Below, piece after piece: positions 38,360 through 51,336 of a stretch of 64,000 nt of DNA (its first letter is position 1; the number at the start of each line of letters is the position of its first letter). A program made the position numbers and the translations under genes. The DNA lies in assembly GCA_008973525.1 (NCBI GenBank), contig WACJ01000430.1, forward strand, positions 96,877-160,876, given 5' to 3'. The DNA comes from Stenopsyche tienmushanensis (taxonomy: Eukaryota > Arthropoda > Insecta > Trichoptera > Stenopsychidae). The notes beneath the pieces are model-generated. The model saw only the letters and a program-made list of their open reading frames with translations. It had not been told where the DNA came from and did not search any database.

Positions 38360-40580
38360 TTAAGACAGTGTGTTCTATTAACAGCATATAAAATGAAGCC
38401 ACATAATCAAAAGCTGTCACCTTGCTAAAACTACATCTACGACTTTACGTTAGGTATAGTAAATTTTACATTAAAAAATCATCTACCATTTCATGCCCTT
38501 CAAAAAAGTTCTCACCTCAAAAAAATCCTAATTACAAAATACTCGCATCATAAATTCTCAAAAATCATTGAACAAAACCAATAAATATTTTTTAAAATAC
38601 ACCATTCCGAAGGATCGGTTAAATTAATCTAAGGTCAAGTAAAACATTCGCCATATAATAATGTTTGATCGTCAATAAACATATTTAAAATAAACTCAAC
38701 AAGGTCAGTCCTGTCAACTTTGACAATCGTTGCTAATTTGAATCATAAAAGTATGTACTAAGCTGCTATTCATCATCAATGACTTTGCGAATCATAAAAA
38801 AAATGCATAGAATTAAAATAAGATAAATGCATCATAAAGTTGTTCTCGTAGTGATTGCCAATGTCTAAATCGGGATGTGAAAAATTCAGTAATTATACTG
38901 AATTTTCAACCAGTTTGGAATAGGATATGTATGGGATTGAAAATAAACGTGTTCAAATCAAAATGTACGACGTCAATGGTATAGTTTTGTAATGAGATTG
39001 CTTTTGCGTTTGTTGCCTTCAGAAGATTGAGCACATTGATCTTACATTGGCAAAGTTCCATCAGTTGCGATTTGGTGCATAAATTCTAATATATCCTGTG
39101 GATGTTAATGATCTCGACTGCTATAGACTAATAGACTCCATTCATATTATAATTCTAATGATTGATTCGTTGAGAAATTATACAAAATATAATTCACAGC
39201 CACGGACAGATAGAAGATCACGGATATAACGAGCAATATCGATGCAAATGATACAAAAGCAAATTGATATATTTTATCATAAATTATCATATTTTATATG
39301 AAATATTCTTAGACATGTCTTCATTAATCTAAAAATAAAAAATCTCCATTTCAAATAATTGAAATTGAATGACCGCGTGAACCCCCATTTTCGTATAACT
39401 CCGTCAATGTGACTGATAAAATTCCTTTCTGCGTTCCCGATTTCCCGACAAATTATTTATTTCCGTCGCTGCAGATGAATACTTATATACTATAATACTT
39501 TGATGTGATTCGTAATTATATTACGGAGGAATACAAAAATTCTGAATCCCGTATCTATTATATTTCATATCGATATTCCCATTATTAGAGGCGAGGTGTA
39601 GTAAATACATCACCGGTAGGGAAAGGTTAACATAACAATTTGAAAACATATATGTACTGTATATTTGTATACATAGATTAGACAGTTACTGCCCCTAGGC
39701 ATCGCCTAAGCTCGCTAATTAGTAGTTATGCCACTGTTTACAAGCGTCCAGATTTCGGCGGGAATGTCTCGATTTAGTAGCTTTCATCGTGCTGGTGAAG
39801 TGTACGATTTCTGTTAGATAAAAATTCGAACCCAAGATGATTTGAGTTACGAGTTCCACTACTTAACTGCAGGACTATCTATAGGTCTCTAACATATCTA
39901 TGATTAAAAATAGAACTTAAAGATATCAAGCGTATTAATAATATTATTACTTTTATGCTCGTTATAACCGAGCTTAACTTTATATAGTGTGTGACTTAGT
40001 AAAATATATTTACTACTTATTACTAAAAATTCTATCGCTTAATAAAAATACATACAAAGTTACGTTAAGCTATTCCAAGGGCCTAAGACTGTTAGACTTT
40101 CAAATGCATAGTTTCAATCGAAAATGCATTGTGACATTTAACGTAAATTTAATTTTATTATATTGTTAATTCGCTAGCTTTGAGTACTCGACGTTGAAAG
40201 GATAAAATCGTAATATTGTGCGATATGCACGCAAAAACACCATCATAATATTGTTGTATAATATACATTGAAGGCCTATGACGGTATAATTGAATATGAT
40301 CAGAGATTGGCAACATTCTGTTGAATAAAAATGATATTTATAAAAACTGAAGTGATCAAATAAAGGAATCAAGCAATGTTTCATGGTATCATTAAATATA
40401 TCAAAATTTCGATCTTCAAAATAAATCAGAATGGTGATCTTTGTAATAAAAGCCCGAGAACTAACCCAATATTGTATCATTGACGTCATATAAAAGCCGT
40501 ATGCTTTTTAATGGCGCGTACGTATATATTCTGTGTGTCCATGGGAACGCTTTGCAACACAACAAACAAATGCGCTTTCT
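38360..40580. other. Gene-free stretch
   Basis: Besides the SINE fragment, 39340-39620 is slightly GC-richer and repeat-free but shows no exon. Nothing else recognised. Confidence 0.5.
39825..39890 (-). repeat. tRNA-derived SINE-like fragment, copy 2
   Basis: The minus strand reads CAGTTAAGTAGTGGAACTCG, then ATCATCTTGGGTTCGAAT, with a better B-box match than the copy at 8970. No cloverleaf forms. Confidence 0.6.
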
Positions 40581-40692
40581 TAATTATCATCATCATAGTG
40601 CAGCCACAAACAGTCCACTGCAGAATTAGGGCCTCTTCAATATCCATTCACAGGAAGGGATTACATTCAATTCTTCTGTATCGTATATTTAA
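40581..40692 (+). repeat. 110-bp direct repeat, left copy
   Basis: TAATTATCATCATCATARTG then CAGCCACARACAGTCYACTG is repeated at 41191-41303, at about 85-90% identity. The CAGTCCACTGCAGRA core resembles the GTCCACTGCTGGAC motif common in arthropod retroelement tails. Confidence 0.8.
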
Positions 40693-40799
40693 CTTTAAAA
40701 GGCTTTACATTAAAATATTCTCTGGAATATTGTTTTCAATTGACTGAAGGAATCAATTTCACTCTCTGAGTTTTGGAATGATCATTTTCATATCGTGGC

Positions 40800-41110
40800 C
40801 TACCTCAAGATGACCTATAAGGCATTGGATGGGATCACCAAGAGAAGCTTTATATTTTCTCGGAAGAAACTGGCTGGAAAACATTCTTAAATATGACTTT
40901 TAAGGGTTTGAAACATTGTCTGTTGAGTCCATGATGTTAGCCAAAGACAGCACAGTCAACGAGACTGTCTTTGGCTAACATCATGGGACTAGAGGTGGAT
41001 AACAATGATGTTGATGGGCTTGTGGACGAACACAGCCAGCAGCTGACCACCGAAGAACTTATGGATTGTGTTTCACAACAAAAATCTGTGGAGGAAAGTT
41101 TATCATAAAA
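40800..41110 (+). pseudogene. Tigger-like transposase C-terminal fragment
   Basis: The translation KALDGITKRSFIFSRKKL near 40816-40870 and MGLEVDNNDVDGLVDEHSQQ then LTTEELMDC near 40984-41070 matches the acidic C-terminal segment of Tigger/jerky-type transposases. The two pieces are separated by stops. No terminal repeats are visible; the flanking direct repeats are of another kind. Confidence 0.7.
40926..40990. repeat. Near-perfect 25-bp hairpin
   Basis: CATGATGTTAGCCAAAGACAG (20+ bp from 40930) is followed after 14 bases by its exact inverse, CTGTCTTTGGCTAACATCATG. With AGTCC and GGACT at the outer ends, only one extra base breaks symmetry. It lies inside the Tigger fragment and likely arose by a local inverted duplication of transposase sequence. 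Confidence 0.9.
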
Positions 41111-41190
41111 AAAAGTTAACACCTTCCGGCAATAAGAAAAATGTTGAAAGCTTGGGAAATTCTTGCATTATAAATTGAGAAGCATTATCC

Positions 41191-41303
41191 TAATTATCAT
41201 CATCATAATGCAGCCACAGACAGTCTACTGCAGGACTAGTGCTTCTTCAATATCCATTCACAGGAAGGGATTACATCCAATTCGTTTGTATCATAAATTT
41301 ATC
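41191..41303 (+). repeat. 110-bp direct repeat, right copy
   Basis: Second copy, 610 bp downstream of the first, in the same orientation. The pair brackets a Tigger transposase fragment and a perfect hairpin. Confidence 0.8.
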
Positions 41304-43384
41304 TCTTCGTTGACTCTATATTGAAGTTAGCATGACTTCCAGTTTCATTGAGAATGCTCACCCAGTGGGTCACCTGGATGAACGTGTCGAAGGGCGCTTT
41401 CGCGACCGTCTCGATAGAGAGTGTAGGAAATTTGTAAAGACTGAGTAATTTTCTTTTTAATCATAATTAACAATATATATAGAATATCAATTCGTATGTA
41501 TTTTATATTTATTACGTATATTTGCAATAATTTCGCAGATTCGTTTCAATATACATACATACCAAATAACGCAAAATTAGTTCAAATAAATTAAGCAATC
41601 ATAACGCTTATTTTCTAGCAAATTTTCATCAATCAATGTTATACATTTCAACAAGTCAAGGCATCAATTACAATTAAGAAAATATGTATATATACACAAA
41701 TCAAGCAATCTACAAATTGAAGCATCGTGCTACATTTCTATAGAAATTTACGCTACCTCGGACTTTGAACCGATCCGGTTGTTCGCTGTTATGCCCAATA
41801 ATTATGTTTATTATTTATGTAAATTATAGAGTACTCTCATTTAGTCAGACAGAATCAAAAAAATAAGATCATAAAGAAGATTCATCGCCAAAAGCACTCT
41901 CCGAAAATAATCTTGGAGGTTCACGAAGCGCGAAAAAATGTAATTCATACGATGTTACTACGGGTGATATTAATAATGGTTCAATAATAAAATCGTGCTG
42001 ATTATTTTATTATGATCAATAAATCATTTGTGTATCTATGGATATTATACGTGCAAAATATGACTATGAACAATCGAATTTGCCCTTCGGAGATTGATGT
42101 CGAGAACTCTACAGATTTCTTTTAAAACGAGATGAATCCTGTTTCCAATGAATTCATAATGTATTCAGCAAAGGATCGTATTTATATGATATGTTACATG
42201 TGAAACATTCAACATAATTTACTGTTAAATAGACAAATTGCTTGATAACTTTCAAAAAGGCTGTGCTTGAACCACGCAGGAAGCTTCGAGGCTACATTTT
42301 TATTAGAGGTCAAGGATGATGTTACATCAGATTCATCTCAAGATATATAAAAAACGGATACATGCCTTCGAGCACTATTTTCTTCTTCGCCTATATATTA
42401 CATGGCTTCCAAAGCCTCTGCAATGTTAAACCCACACCCAAATTCGAGTCAGCCGATGGCGCTTGATATCGATTCAATCACCTCAACATTCATTATCAAG
42501 TTTTCAATGAAAAAATCTTGATAATGACCCTATAGGTAATTTTAGTTTCTTACCGAATCGCTTATTACAAAGCAGTTGAATTCACCTTGAATCGTGCGTT
42601 GGGTTTCTTTCTTCGGCAGGGATAACCAAAACCAATTACAATGGTTTTTCTCATACTAATATTTTTTACAAAGAATTTAATAAGCATCAACACTGAGCTT
42701 TAGAATGGATGCAATCAGTATTCAGTTTTTTAGGACTTGCAGTTCTAATCATCCAAAAATATAATAAAGGCGATCGCACCAACAAACTCTCACAAGCCCC
42801 GCATAAACGCTCGCAATCCATGCCTGCATATACACCCTAATATCAATGCGAACGCTCAGCTTGTCGTTTTTTCATGAAATGCATATCTATATCATCTTAT
42901 GATATGATAATCATTATAATTGTAATACAACATATTTCTGACAATTTGATATGTATACTCTCAAAATATGATTTTCGACCATGCCTATTATAGAATTGCA
43001 CGATTTTATTTCCAGATAAAAGCCCTTTCCCTTGAAATTCGTATCTTTTGCGCTAATTATTAAAATATCGATAGGCATTTCACCCTTAGTTAAAGTAAAA
43101 TTAAGCTGAAACTTATTGTATTTCATACGGTTTCAGCTGTGATTTATTTTGGCGCAAAAAATAGATGTTAATCAATTCAACTAACAATATAAATTTCTTT
43201 CAATCATTCGAATACATCATATTTTACAGATTGCTGTTATTATCATACTTATTAATATTGACACCAAATCAAGCGGGCTTTGGATCTGATGGTATTGTAT
43301 TGCTTACTAAATAGCCCTAACTATTATTAACTAACTAAAATAATTGTTTACAATATTTTCCAAAGAAAACTACACCTTCTTTAA
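41304..43384. other. Gene-free AT-rich stretch
   Basis: No gene, RNA or mobile element recognised on either strand. Confidence 0.55.
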
Positions 43385-43772
43385 CCTGTATGGTGGGATG
43401 ATCGCCTATTTGCGTGCAAATTCCAGTGATTCAGAAAGAACATTTTTATACGTTGAACTCAAAGACAAAGACGGAGAGTGTCTTGCACGTTGAGTTTGGA
43501 AAGAAACAGAGACGGAGAGAATATCTTACGTTCATCGAACAATTGTATATATGATTAACCCAAATTTATCAACTAATAATGATGATGTGAATGATATAAT
43601 TAATCGATTTCAAGTGTATTGTTTACATTTACTTGAAGAAATGACCGAATATTGTATGATATCGATAGTGTTTATTTATTTATGTACAAGCTTCATACAC
43701 ACTGCGCAGGTCCTGACAGATAAGTGGATTTGTATGACGATAAGTGGCGGACAAGCAAATATAGCATCTAAG
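43385..43772 (+). repeat. Repeat family F, copy 5 (fullest copy)
   Basis: Runs from CCTGTATGGTGGGATGATCG, after TTAA, through a purine-rich GACGGAGAG block, AATGATGATGTGAATGATAT, TGAAGAAATGACCGAATATT, TACAAGCTTCATACACACTG and GATAAGTGGCGGACAAGC to AAATATAGCATCTA. It is about 388 bp. A length near 390 bp, TATA-like words and lack of coding would fit a solo LTR. The TTAA before three copies would fit a piggyBac-type MITE. Confidence 0.8.
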
Positions 43773-45029
43773 ATTTTGATTATTTTAAATTCTCATTATT
43801 CAAATGCTTAAAAACACCCATTTTCCTCATCGAGAGCGCCGCATTTAAAACGTTCGTCCAGTTTCTAGTAATGGATATGGATGAGGTTCACAAATAAAAC
43901 TCAGTTATGACCAAGGTCATGCTCCCTACAATATCGAGCGCATGAGGTGGTGAATGTTTGATGGAGATGATATTAATGTGGTCCCTTGCCATGAATATAT
44001 AATGCAATGGGCTGCATATAGCGTCAATATGTTTATGGTGATAATTCTTATAATATATTTATTGCATCAATTTACAGTCTTGTGTTTTTATTTATATTTA
44101 ATACGTCGTTTGATCAAGTCTTAGTAGAGTGGGTTAGATCCTGGACTTTCATTAACCCTCTTAGTGCCAGATATATCGGTAAAGTCATCACATGCGAAAA
44201 GTACCAACGCCAATATATCGTCGTATTTGCGCTTTATTGTGAAAAATAAGGATTTGGATGGCCTGGATGGATGGTTTTTTGTATGATTTTCAACAAACTG
44301 ATATTACGACAGTTATGTACCCAAATAAAACACCACATGAAATATCCTTGCCCTAGAAAAGACTCCTGTTAAGATCGCCCTACGTCAGATTAAAGATATG
44401 GCGGGTTTTTTTGTTATTTAGAAACTTATTACTTTATAAAGATATATTGCGTTTTCAAATGACAGTAAATATTTAAGAACAAAAAAACCTTGAAATCTGC
44501 ATGTGGTCGATGTAAAAAGTTAACCAGCAAGACATGTGGAGCTGACTGTTATTTCTTAGAAAGATTTATATTACACGTGATAAATGTTTTAGACATTCTT
44601 GATAGTGAACAAAAATTAAGTATTGGTTTCCGGCCGCAAATAGAGATTTATTGCACCTATCCATCGCCAAGATAGTAAAAGTGTAGTGACCTGTTGCAAA
44701 TTGTGGTTACACTCAAGCCTCGCTCAAGGCTCTCCAACTGAATGCTGTTTTTTTTATTTTTATTAAGCAATCGAACCGTCTGCGACTCAATGAATTTTAC
44801 ATTGTCATACGAATGTCCATTAGCAATAATAATCTACAAAGCATGCGATGCACTCAAGCTCAATAAAATCAATTATCGAGATCAATTCTGATGAACGCAT
44901 TGAGCTTAAATTCTTAACAATCATCCAGATGCCAGAGTATGATCCATTGGTCAATTGTTTCTATCATGCAACAACGGATAATAAAGCCTTCGTTGGTTTT
45001 ATTTTATTTTTAAAATGAAACTTGTTTAG

Positions 45030-45200
45030 GTGTGGTAGGGCAGATTGGCTTGAACGTCACGAAAAAAGAAACTCCAAGCGACACTACGCGCATGCACACT
45101 TACTGTGCGTGTGTATATACGTAGACTGGTAGACCAGTAGCTTGTCTATTTTATTATATATTACACACAGCTTAATCTTTTAGCTAATCATTTCCGTTAA
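45030..45200 (+). repeat. Repeat family G, copy 3
   Basis: Starts TGTGGTAGGGCAGATTGG and ends near CCGTTAACA, so TG...CA ends are possible. Contains GAACGTCACGAAAA, CTACGCGCATGC and GTCTATTTTATTATATATTA in the same order as copy 1. A solo LTR is a fair guess. Confidence 0.65.
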
Positions 45201-46344
45201 CAAATGGAAAAAAGCAATGCATAAATCAACTTTTTCTAGGAGCTAATATGTTTCACTTCTAACGCGCGATAGAATCACGCATGTTTTTTAAATTATTTAT
45301 TTCGTCAATTTGAAGTGATGTCCCTATTGAAAAAATATATTTAAAAACCCCAAACAAAGCGATGTTCCAGTTTCCATATTTTGAAATTAATACAATAAAC
45401 ATTAGTGAAAATTTATTATGCAGGAATTGACCCCAAAAAATAAAACTCATTGATCAGCCTTGATTTTAGGCGTAACACACTAAATAAAGAGAAATGGCTT
45501 GTCTAAAAGCAATATTAATAAATTACACAAACTGGTTCGTTAGCGAGTGACAATACGCGTCATGGTTCCGGAACTGGTCATTCTATCGCAATATAGTACA
45601 TTACACAATGATGATTTTTTTCACAGACAAACGTTAAAGTTCAACTATGATCGCGAACAAATATCGAGTCCCTTCTGAATCCATTGGATTCGAAACGTAG
45701 ATTAGTCTGAATCAGCGTGCACGTCTCTCAAATGCGACGTTCGGATTTATCCCACGCGCTTTAGCAGACACCATTCGATCATATTTTTAAATAATCGGAC
45801 CTCTCTGTGATAAGAGCTCAAACTCCCAAATCATGAAATCTGATCGACAAGTCATTGACTTGTAGCGGGAAGCGTCAACTGCCAGCTACCGTCAGGTCAT
45901 GTAGACTCTTAGTATTAAATTCGGGACCGAGTGGCAGCAGACACATCGAAAGACCTTATCTATGTTCGGATCGACAAGTAGACAAAACGCCGCACGTCTG
46001 GATCTAGACAATTAGAGGGAGTAGACTCAGGACAGGCGGAAAGGACGAAATGCAATATTAATGGTCTCTTATAAGCAGAGCCGTAACAAAGGTATGAAGT
46101 GCCCGTGGCAAGTATATATCTCACTTCCGCCTCTCCCCGGAAATCTATTAAATATATAAAAATATAAAACTAATACTATTATAAATGCAATATATTAAAT
46201 ACTAATATAATGTATGTTTCAAAATAATATACAGAGTCCCAAAAGTACCCGACCTAACGTATAGATGGTGGTTAATGTTTTTAAAAAAATTCTATGATAG
46301 AAACTGTCTAGACGCTACATTGCTTACGTGATCGAATTGATCAT

Positions 46345-46425
46345 AGAAAATGCCGCAAAAAGCCCTAAAAGAGGACGGAGTGGCCGCAAAGTCTGTATGT
46401 CCAATCGGTCCGCTTTTCGGAGCGA
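46345..46425. repeat. Short dispersed repeat H, copy 2
   Basis: GCAAAAAGCCCTAA, GGACGGAGTGGCC and GTCTGTATGTCCAATCGGTC pair with the copy at 16535-16620. A poly-C run follows about 180 bp later (46602-46612). Confidence 0.6.
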
Positions 46426-48479
46426 TATTTGAAATACATAATATACAAGTAAAAAAGTAAGCGAATATCAATATAGTGTATTAGTTCTTGGGCCCGCCAA
46501 ATCCAGATTGTGAAGCAATACATTTTGAAGATCGATAGTATTAATTTAATTCAAGGTTCCATGATGAAGAATGTCATCGTTCGCGCACCGACATACGTGA
46601 CTCCCCCCCCCCCTCCCATTCCCACTTTAATACTTTGTCAAACTTTAAAAAATATTTTAATATTCAATAAATATCACCTAGTCAACACACTAAATATCAA
46701 AGTTCTATATTTAATACTTTTCGCATAAAAAAATGTTAAATAACCGATCACTTTTACGCCCAACAAGGTAGAAACGTTCCTTAATAACTCTAGTAAGATT
46801 TGTAGTTCTAGATTTTTAAATAATATAAAACTACTATTTTTTTACAGTTTCCCTTTCAAATTAATTCTTTTGTAAAGAACAAAATAAAGAGACTTCCTTG
46901 AATTTCTATATTCATGATACTCTTTCTAGGGAACTATTACTTTAAAAATACAAGCTTTCCATAAATACTGATAATTTAACCACCATATAATCAATACTAT
47001 AAATATTTGATCCAGAATTAAATAAGCACTAAGCATATGTATATATATATTTTATTCTAATAATTAATATAAACCAATTTAGGCAATGTTAGTTGGGTCA
47101 TTATACTCAAAACGACTTGTTCAAAAAGTAACTATTAAGAATTATTGTTGAAGCTATAAATTTTATTTTGAAATTGTTTTATTATTTAAATTTGCTTGAA
47201 TGTCTGAAATTATTAGTATTTCAAAAACCAAGTAAATTTAGAAATACTTGACTCTAGGGTTTGTTATAAAGAAATGTATTTTTATTTGCATTTTTAATAG
47301 GTCGCACGTAATTAAAATTACAATGGTCAAAATATTCAGACAAATATTTTCGTTCTACTAAAATACCGTCATGTTCTATTTCGTATTATAAATCATTCTA
47401 ATAGTGTCATAAATAAATGGAGAAAGTTAAGAAAACAAAATACATTACCCACGCTATGAATTAGACGTAAGTTAGAGATTCTCTATGACTGAGGTTTATA
47501 TTCAAATTTCCTCTTTACGTTTATATCAGTTTTAAAATAATAAATTCTGCTATTTAAAGTAAATCATAAAAATGCTTTAAGTAGAATGCAAGGCCGTCCA
47601 CTTCCCGATTGATACATTTACATGATACTAAATTTAAATAGAGCGTGCACTAAAATGATCTAAGCATTGTTCTAAAGACTATATAAATACAATCAATGAC
47701 TAAACCTGTTTTAAATTATCCTCGTCCATAAAAATAAGGCTAAAATTCATGAATAGATAACATTAATTAATTCCAACGGAATAATCTAGCGTATAGAAAT
47801 CAATATGAACGTATTATGTTAATGAGCTTAAAGCATTTTTGTGTGTTGCGCTGGAATTTATTTATGTATATAACAACATCGTTAAGATTTTAACTGAGAA
47901 TTAATCATTCACGAAGAAACTAAAGCAGATAAAATCCATATCATGTTGTTCAGCCTGACCATGAAACTATAATAATACTATTTGCATTTTAGTAAAAACT
48001 ATGAATTGACTATTATTCAAAATTCTAATTTGATCACGACATTTATAATTATTGTATATTTTAAATTAGATCTGTGTATCTCCATCGTTACAATTTTTTA
48101 GTTTATTATACATAAACGACAAAGCAAAATTTTGAATACTTAATATATAATTTCCCATTAACAATAATACATTATCAACCATTTTAAGAATTCATATGAA
48201 AACATAAATATATTTTTAAGATTTCACGTTGAATTTACTTCTAGTTATAAGGCATATTGAAAACCTATTGATTTATCCGAGCACATGTGTTATTTATCCT
48301 TGATACATTCGTTTCCGTAGTTTAGAAATAAATCACTAAACCATGCCTCGTGTGTAACATTAATACTCAGCCATATTCAAACTAACTAATCGTGCTTAGA
48401 GCATTTATTCATTGAATATTCATTAAAAATAATTAAATATAAATTCTAATACAAAACATTCAACTTCAATTTTTCACAG

Positions 48480-48507
48480 GTGAGGTGGTCAAAGACATAT
48501 TTGCAAA
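48480..48507 (+). other. 5' UTR part of the transporter's first coding exon
   Basis: A pyrimidine-rich tract ending TTTTTCACAG (AG at 48478-48479) gives a strong acceptor 28 bp before the ATG at 48508. This implies at least one non-coding exon and the promoter further left; I could not place them. Confidence 0.55.
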
Positions 48508-50751
48508 ATGGCAGTCGGTATAAAAAATAAATTAGTAGAGAAATTAAAATCGCTTTATAGCACATACGTCCTAGGTATTTTATCAATTGGATATATCCTG
48601 GGTGAATTGGGACATTACCTAATAGGTATTTATGACTTTTATATATTGAATTTGAATGTTTTAAATTTAAAAACACTTAATAAAAACTGCTTTTTACCTA
48701 AGGTACTACATCAAAGGTCACCGCTATTGATTTGCATTATGGAGATATTTCTTGCCAATTTAATACGACGGAATTCTATACAACTGATATATCCGTGCAA
48801 TGTGAAACTGCCAAAGATAATGAAACGTAAGTTAAAATGTTTAATAAAACCATAAGTTTATATTTATTTTTTATTCCAATTATTAATGTATGATTTATTT
48901 TAATTTGTAGATGTCTCGCCTTAGAACTGAATGGTACAAATTACTGCGAATGGAATTACAACGGTTTGGGTATCGATTATCAAGTGCTTGCCGGACCTGC
49001 ATACATGGCCGTGTTTACATGCGCTGGAATAGTTCTCGGAATCATTGCGGACAAGTAAATTAAATATATATGTATACACAAATTGATTATATGATATCAA
49101 ATTAATCACAATGTGTATTTTTAGATATAATAGAGTTAAAGTCCTAGCAATCTGCACATTTGTATTTTCCGTCGCTATAATTTTGATGGGATCTGTGAAA
49201 GAATATTGGCATTTGGTAGTTTTACGTATGATAATGGCTGCTGGGTATGCTATTAACATTTTATATTGTCCTTTATTTAAGTTTTAATACTTATTCCAAT
49301 AATAATTTTTCATTATTTCATACAGTGAAGCTGGATGTAATCCATTGGCAACGGGCATTCTTTCTGATATATTTAATGCAGATAAAAGAGCTTTAGTATT
49401 ATCCGTCTTCAACTGGGGTATCTATGGAGGATATGGTATTGCATTCCCAGTCGGTAGATATGTTCCTGATATAAATGCTTGGGGATTGGTAAATAATTGA
49501 CTAAAACACTCATACATTATGTATTTTAGAATTTATCCAAATGTAATCAACATATATTTTAACATTACAGAGCTGGAGGGTTGGATATTATGCAGCCGGT
49601 ATAATTGGACTCTTTATAGCAGCATTAACAGCTCTCACTTTAAAAGAGCCTCCACGTCAGGCCATCGGTGAAGAGAGTGGATCTAACGAACCAGGAAGCA
49701 ACGAAGAAAAAGTCTCTCTATGGCGTGTGTTAACGCAGCCCCGCATTATCTTATTGTGCCTTGCTGCATCAATCAGACATTGTGGTAATTGAATAATCAT
49801 TAAATGTGATTTTTGTTTATTGAATTGGTGTTTATTAAAAAAAAAATTATTCAAGGTGGCATGTGCTTTGCATATAATGCTGATTTATATTACCGTGAAT
49901 ATTTCCCTGATATTGATCTAAGTTGGTGGTTGTTTGCCGTAACTGTTGGTATTGGATCCATCGGTGTTGTTGTGGGAGGTGTAGTATCCGATAAGTAAGT
50001 AATATCAAAAAATATCTTAAATAATATCAAGAAATACATTTGAATTTATATTTTTTTATTAATAAATAAACATATTAAAATAATGTGCTTATATTAATTT
50101 TAGGTTTGTTGCGAAGCTTGGAATACGATCTCGAGTAGCAGTTTTGGGTATTTCTCAATTAATCTCCACTTTACCCGCCTTTGGATCCGTGGCTTTCGGA
50201 CCTTTATGGTCTATGATAACTCTTGCTATTTCTTACTTCTTTGGTAAATATAATTAAATATTCAATTATCCTCTTGTATTTATTAAGATGATACCAAATA
50301 ATACTTTTATTCAATTTCCAGCTGAAATGTGGTTCGGTATTGTATTCGCGGTACTTGTAGAAATCGTTCCATTACATGTCCGCTCAACTGCAGTCGGTGT
50401 ATTCTTATTCGTAATGAACAACATCGGAGGAAATCTCCCTATTGTAGTTGAACCAGTATCCAAAGCAATTGGTTACCGGGAATCTATTATGATATTCTAT
50501 GCAGGATTTTACGGAATAAGTAAGAAATTTTAACAATAAATGATTTTAAATTTATTCCAAACATAATACTTAATTTATATTGTTTTTGGATAGGTTCCAT
50601 AATGTTCTTATTGACTATGTTCTTGATGGATGGGCCAGCACCAAAAGTCCCACCGACCAATGGAGTTAAATTAGAAGCTGGTCATGACAATAGTGCATTC
50701 AATGCCGAAGAAACAAAAAATACAAGATTAACAGAAACAAGTCGGCTTTAA
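48508..50751 (+). CDS. Major facilitator superfamily transporter, insect spinster-like type (10 coding exons)
   Basis: Coding exons are 48508-48625, 48703-48826, 48911-49054, 49125-49244, 49326-49488, 49571-49784, 49856-49994, 50104-50243, 50322-50519 and 50594-50751. All introns are GT-AG; they join in frame to 505 codons plus TAA. The product looks like a 12-helix membrane carrier. The first helix (about residues 19-40) is followed by an extracellular Cys/Asn-rich loop (GTTSKVTAIDLHYGDISCQF, then two Cys and NGT). A motif-A-like turn, GIIADKYNRVK, ends the second helix, and RMIMAAGEAGCNPLATG (from about residue 163) fits the fourth helix. A polar central loop spans about 248-282. The tail is polar and cytosolic. 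Length is normal for MFS. The start was chosen because a good acceptor (48478-48479) lies just upstream, implying a spliced 5' UTR, and the ATG context is AAAATGG. From memory it resembles insect proteins annotated as spinster-like; substrate is unknown. MFS membership is secure, the subfamily is not. Confidence 0.92.
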
Positions 50752-51264
50752 AGCGGTCCAAATACAACTATGTTATAATTTATTTTATGTGATATTTTAC
50801 TTTAATTTGTTTAAGTTAACAGTAAATTAGATAAGTATTTATACAACCGTTACATCTCAGATAAAAACTCCTTTATAAAATAATAATATGCTGCTCATAA
50901 ATCAGAACAGCAGTTGATTTCTAAAGTAGAAAATAAAAAATCATATTCACGCTAGAATTTTCCATATCAATACATTTTAAGTTTTTCTTCCAACATTGTT
51001 GTATATATAAGCTAAGCTAATAGAAGAATGATTCAATCATTAAACTACCAGATTTTAAAACTTTCAATTATATTCTAGACGTTAGTATACTTCTACAACC
51101 TATATAATTATGTATTGATCATTACATTTCATTTAATATATATATTTCATTAATATATAATTCTAATCCTATCTAAAGCTTTCAATCAAATTAGTTCAGA
51201 ATATTTTTTTAATTGTTGAATTGTATTTTATAAAAATTTATATAAATGTAAATGAAATCTTTGT

Positions 51265-51270
51265 AATAAA
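51265..51270 (+). promoter_or_regulatory. Candidate poly(A) signal of the transporter
   Basis: AATAAA lies about 515 bp after the stop codon. Several AT-rich near-matches occur earlier, and another AATAAA near 51530 lies beyond the inverted-repeat element, so the true cleavage site is uncertain. Confidence 0.4.
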
Positions 51271-51336
51271 TATGTAGACTGGCATATATTTTTTTAAGTT
51301 TGTGAGATAGCATTTACGTATTTAAATGTCTTTGTA

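Larger units (their letters stand above)
43773..48479. other. Gene-free stretch up to the transporter
   Basis: Contains families G and H as listed, a lone TTAACCCTCTTAGTGCCAG end at about 44154 that looks piggyBac-like but has no partner, and a GC-richer unidentified patch at 45.84-46.14 kb. From 46.7 to 48.4 kb it is very AT-rich. The transporter's non-coding first exon should lie in the right part but could not be placed. Confidence 0.5.

Noticed and set aside
44154..44250. Single TTAACCCTCTTAGTGCC end
   Set aside because: Looks like a piggyBac 5' end but has no matching end downstream; left out of the features as an element.
48446..48676. Minus-strand 76-codon frame over the transporter start
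   Set aside because: Antisense shadow of transporter exon 1 and flank.
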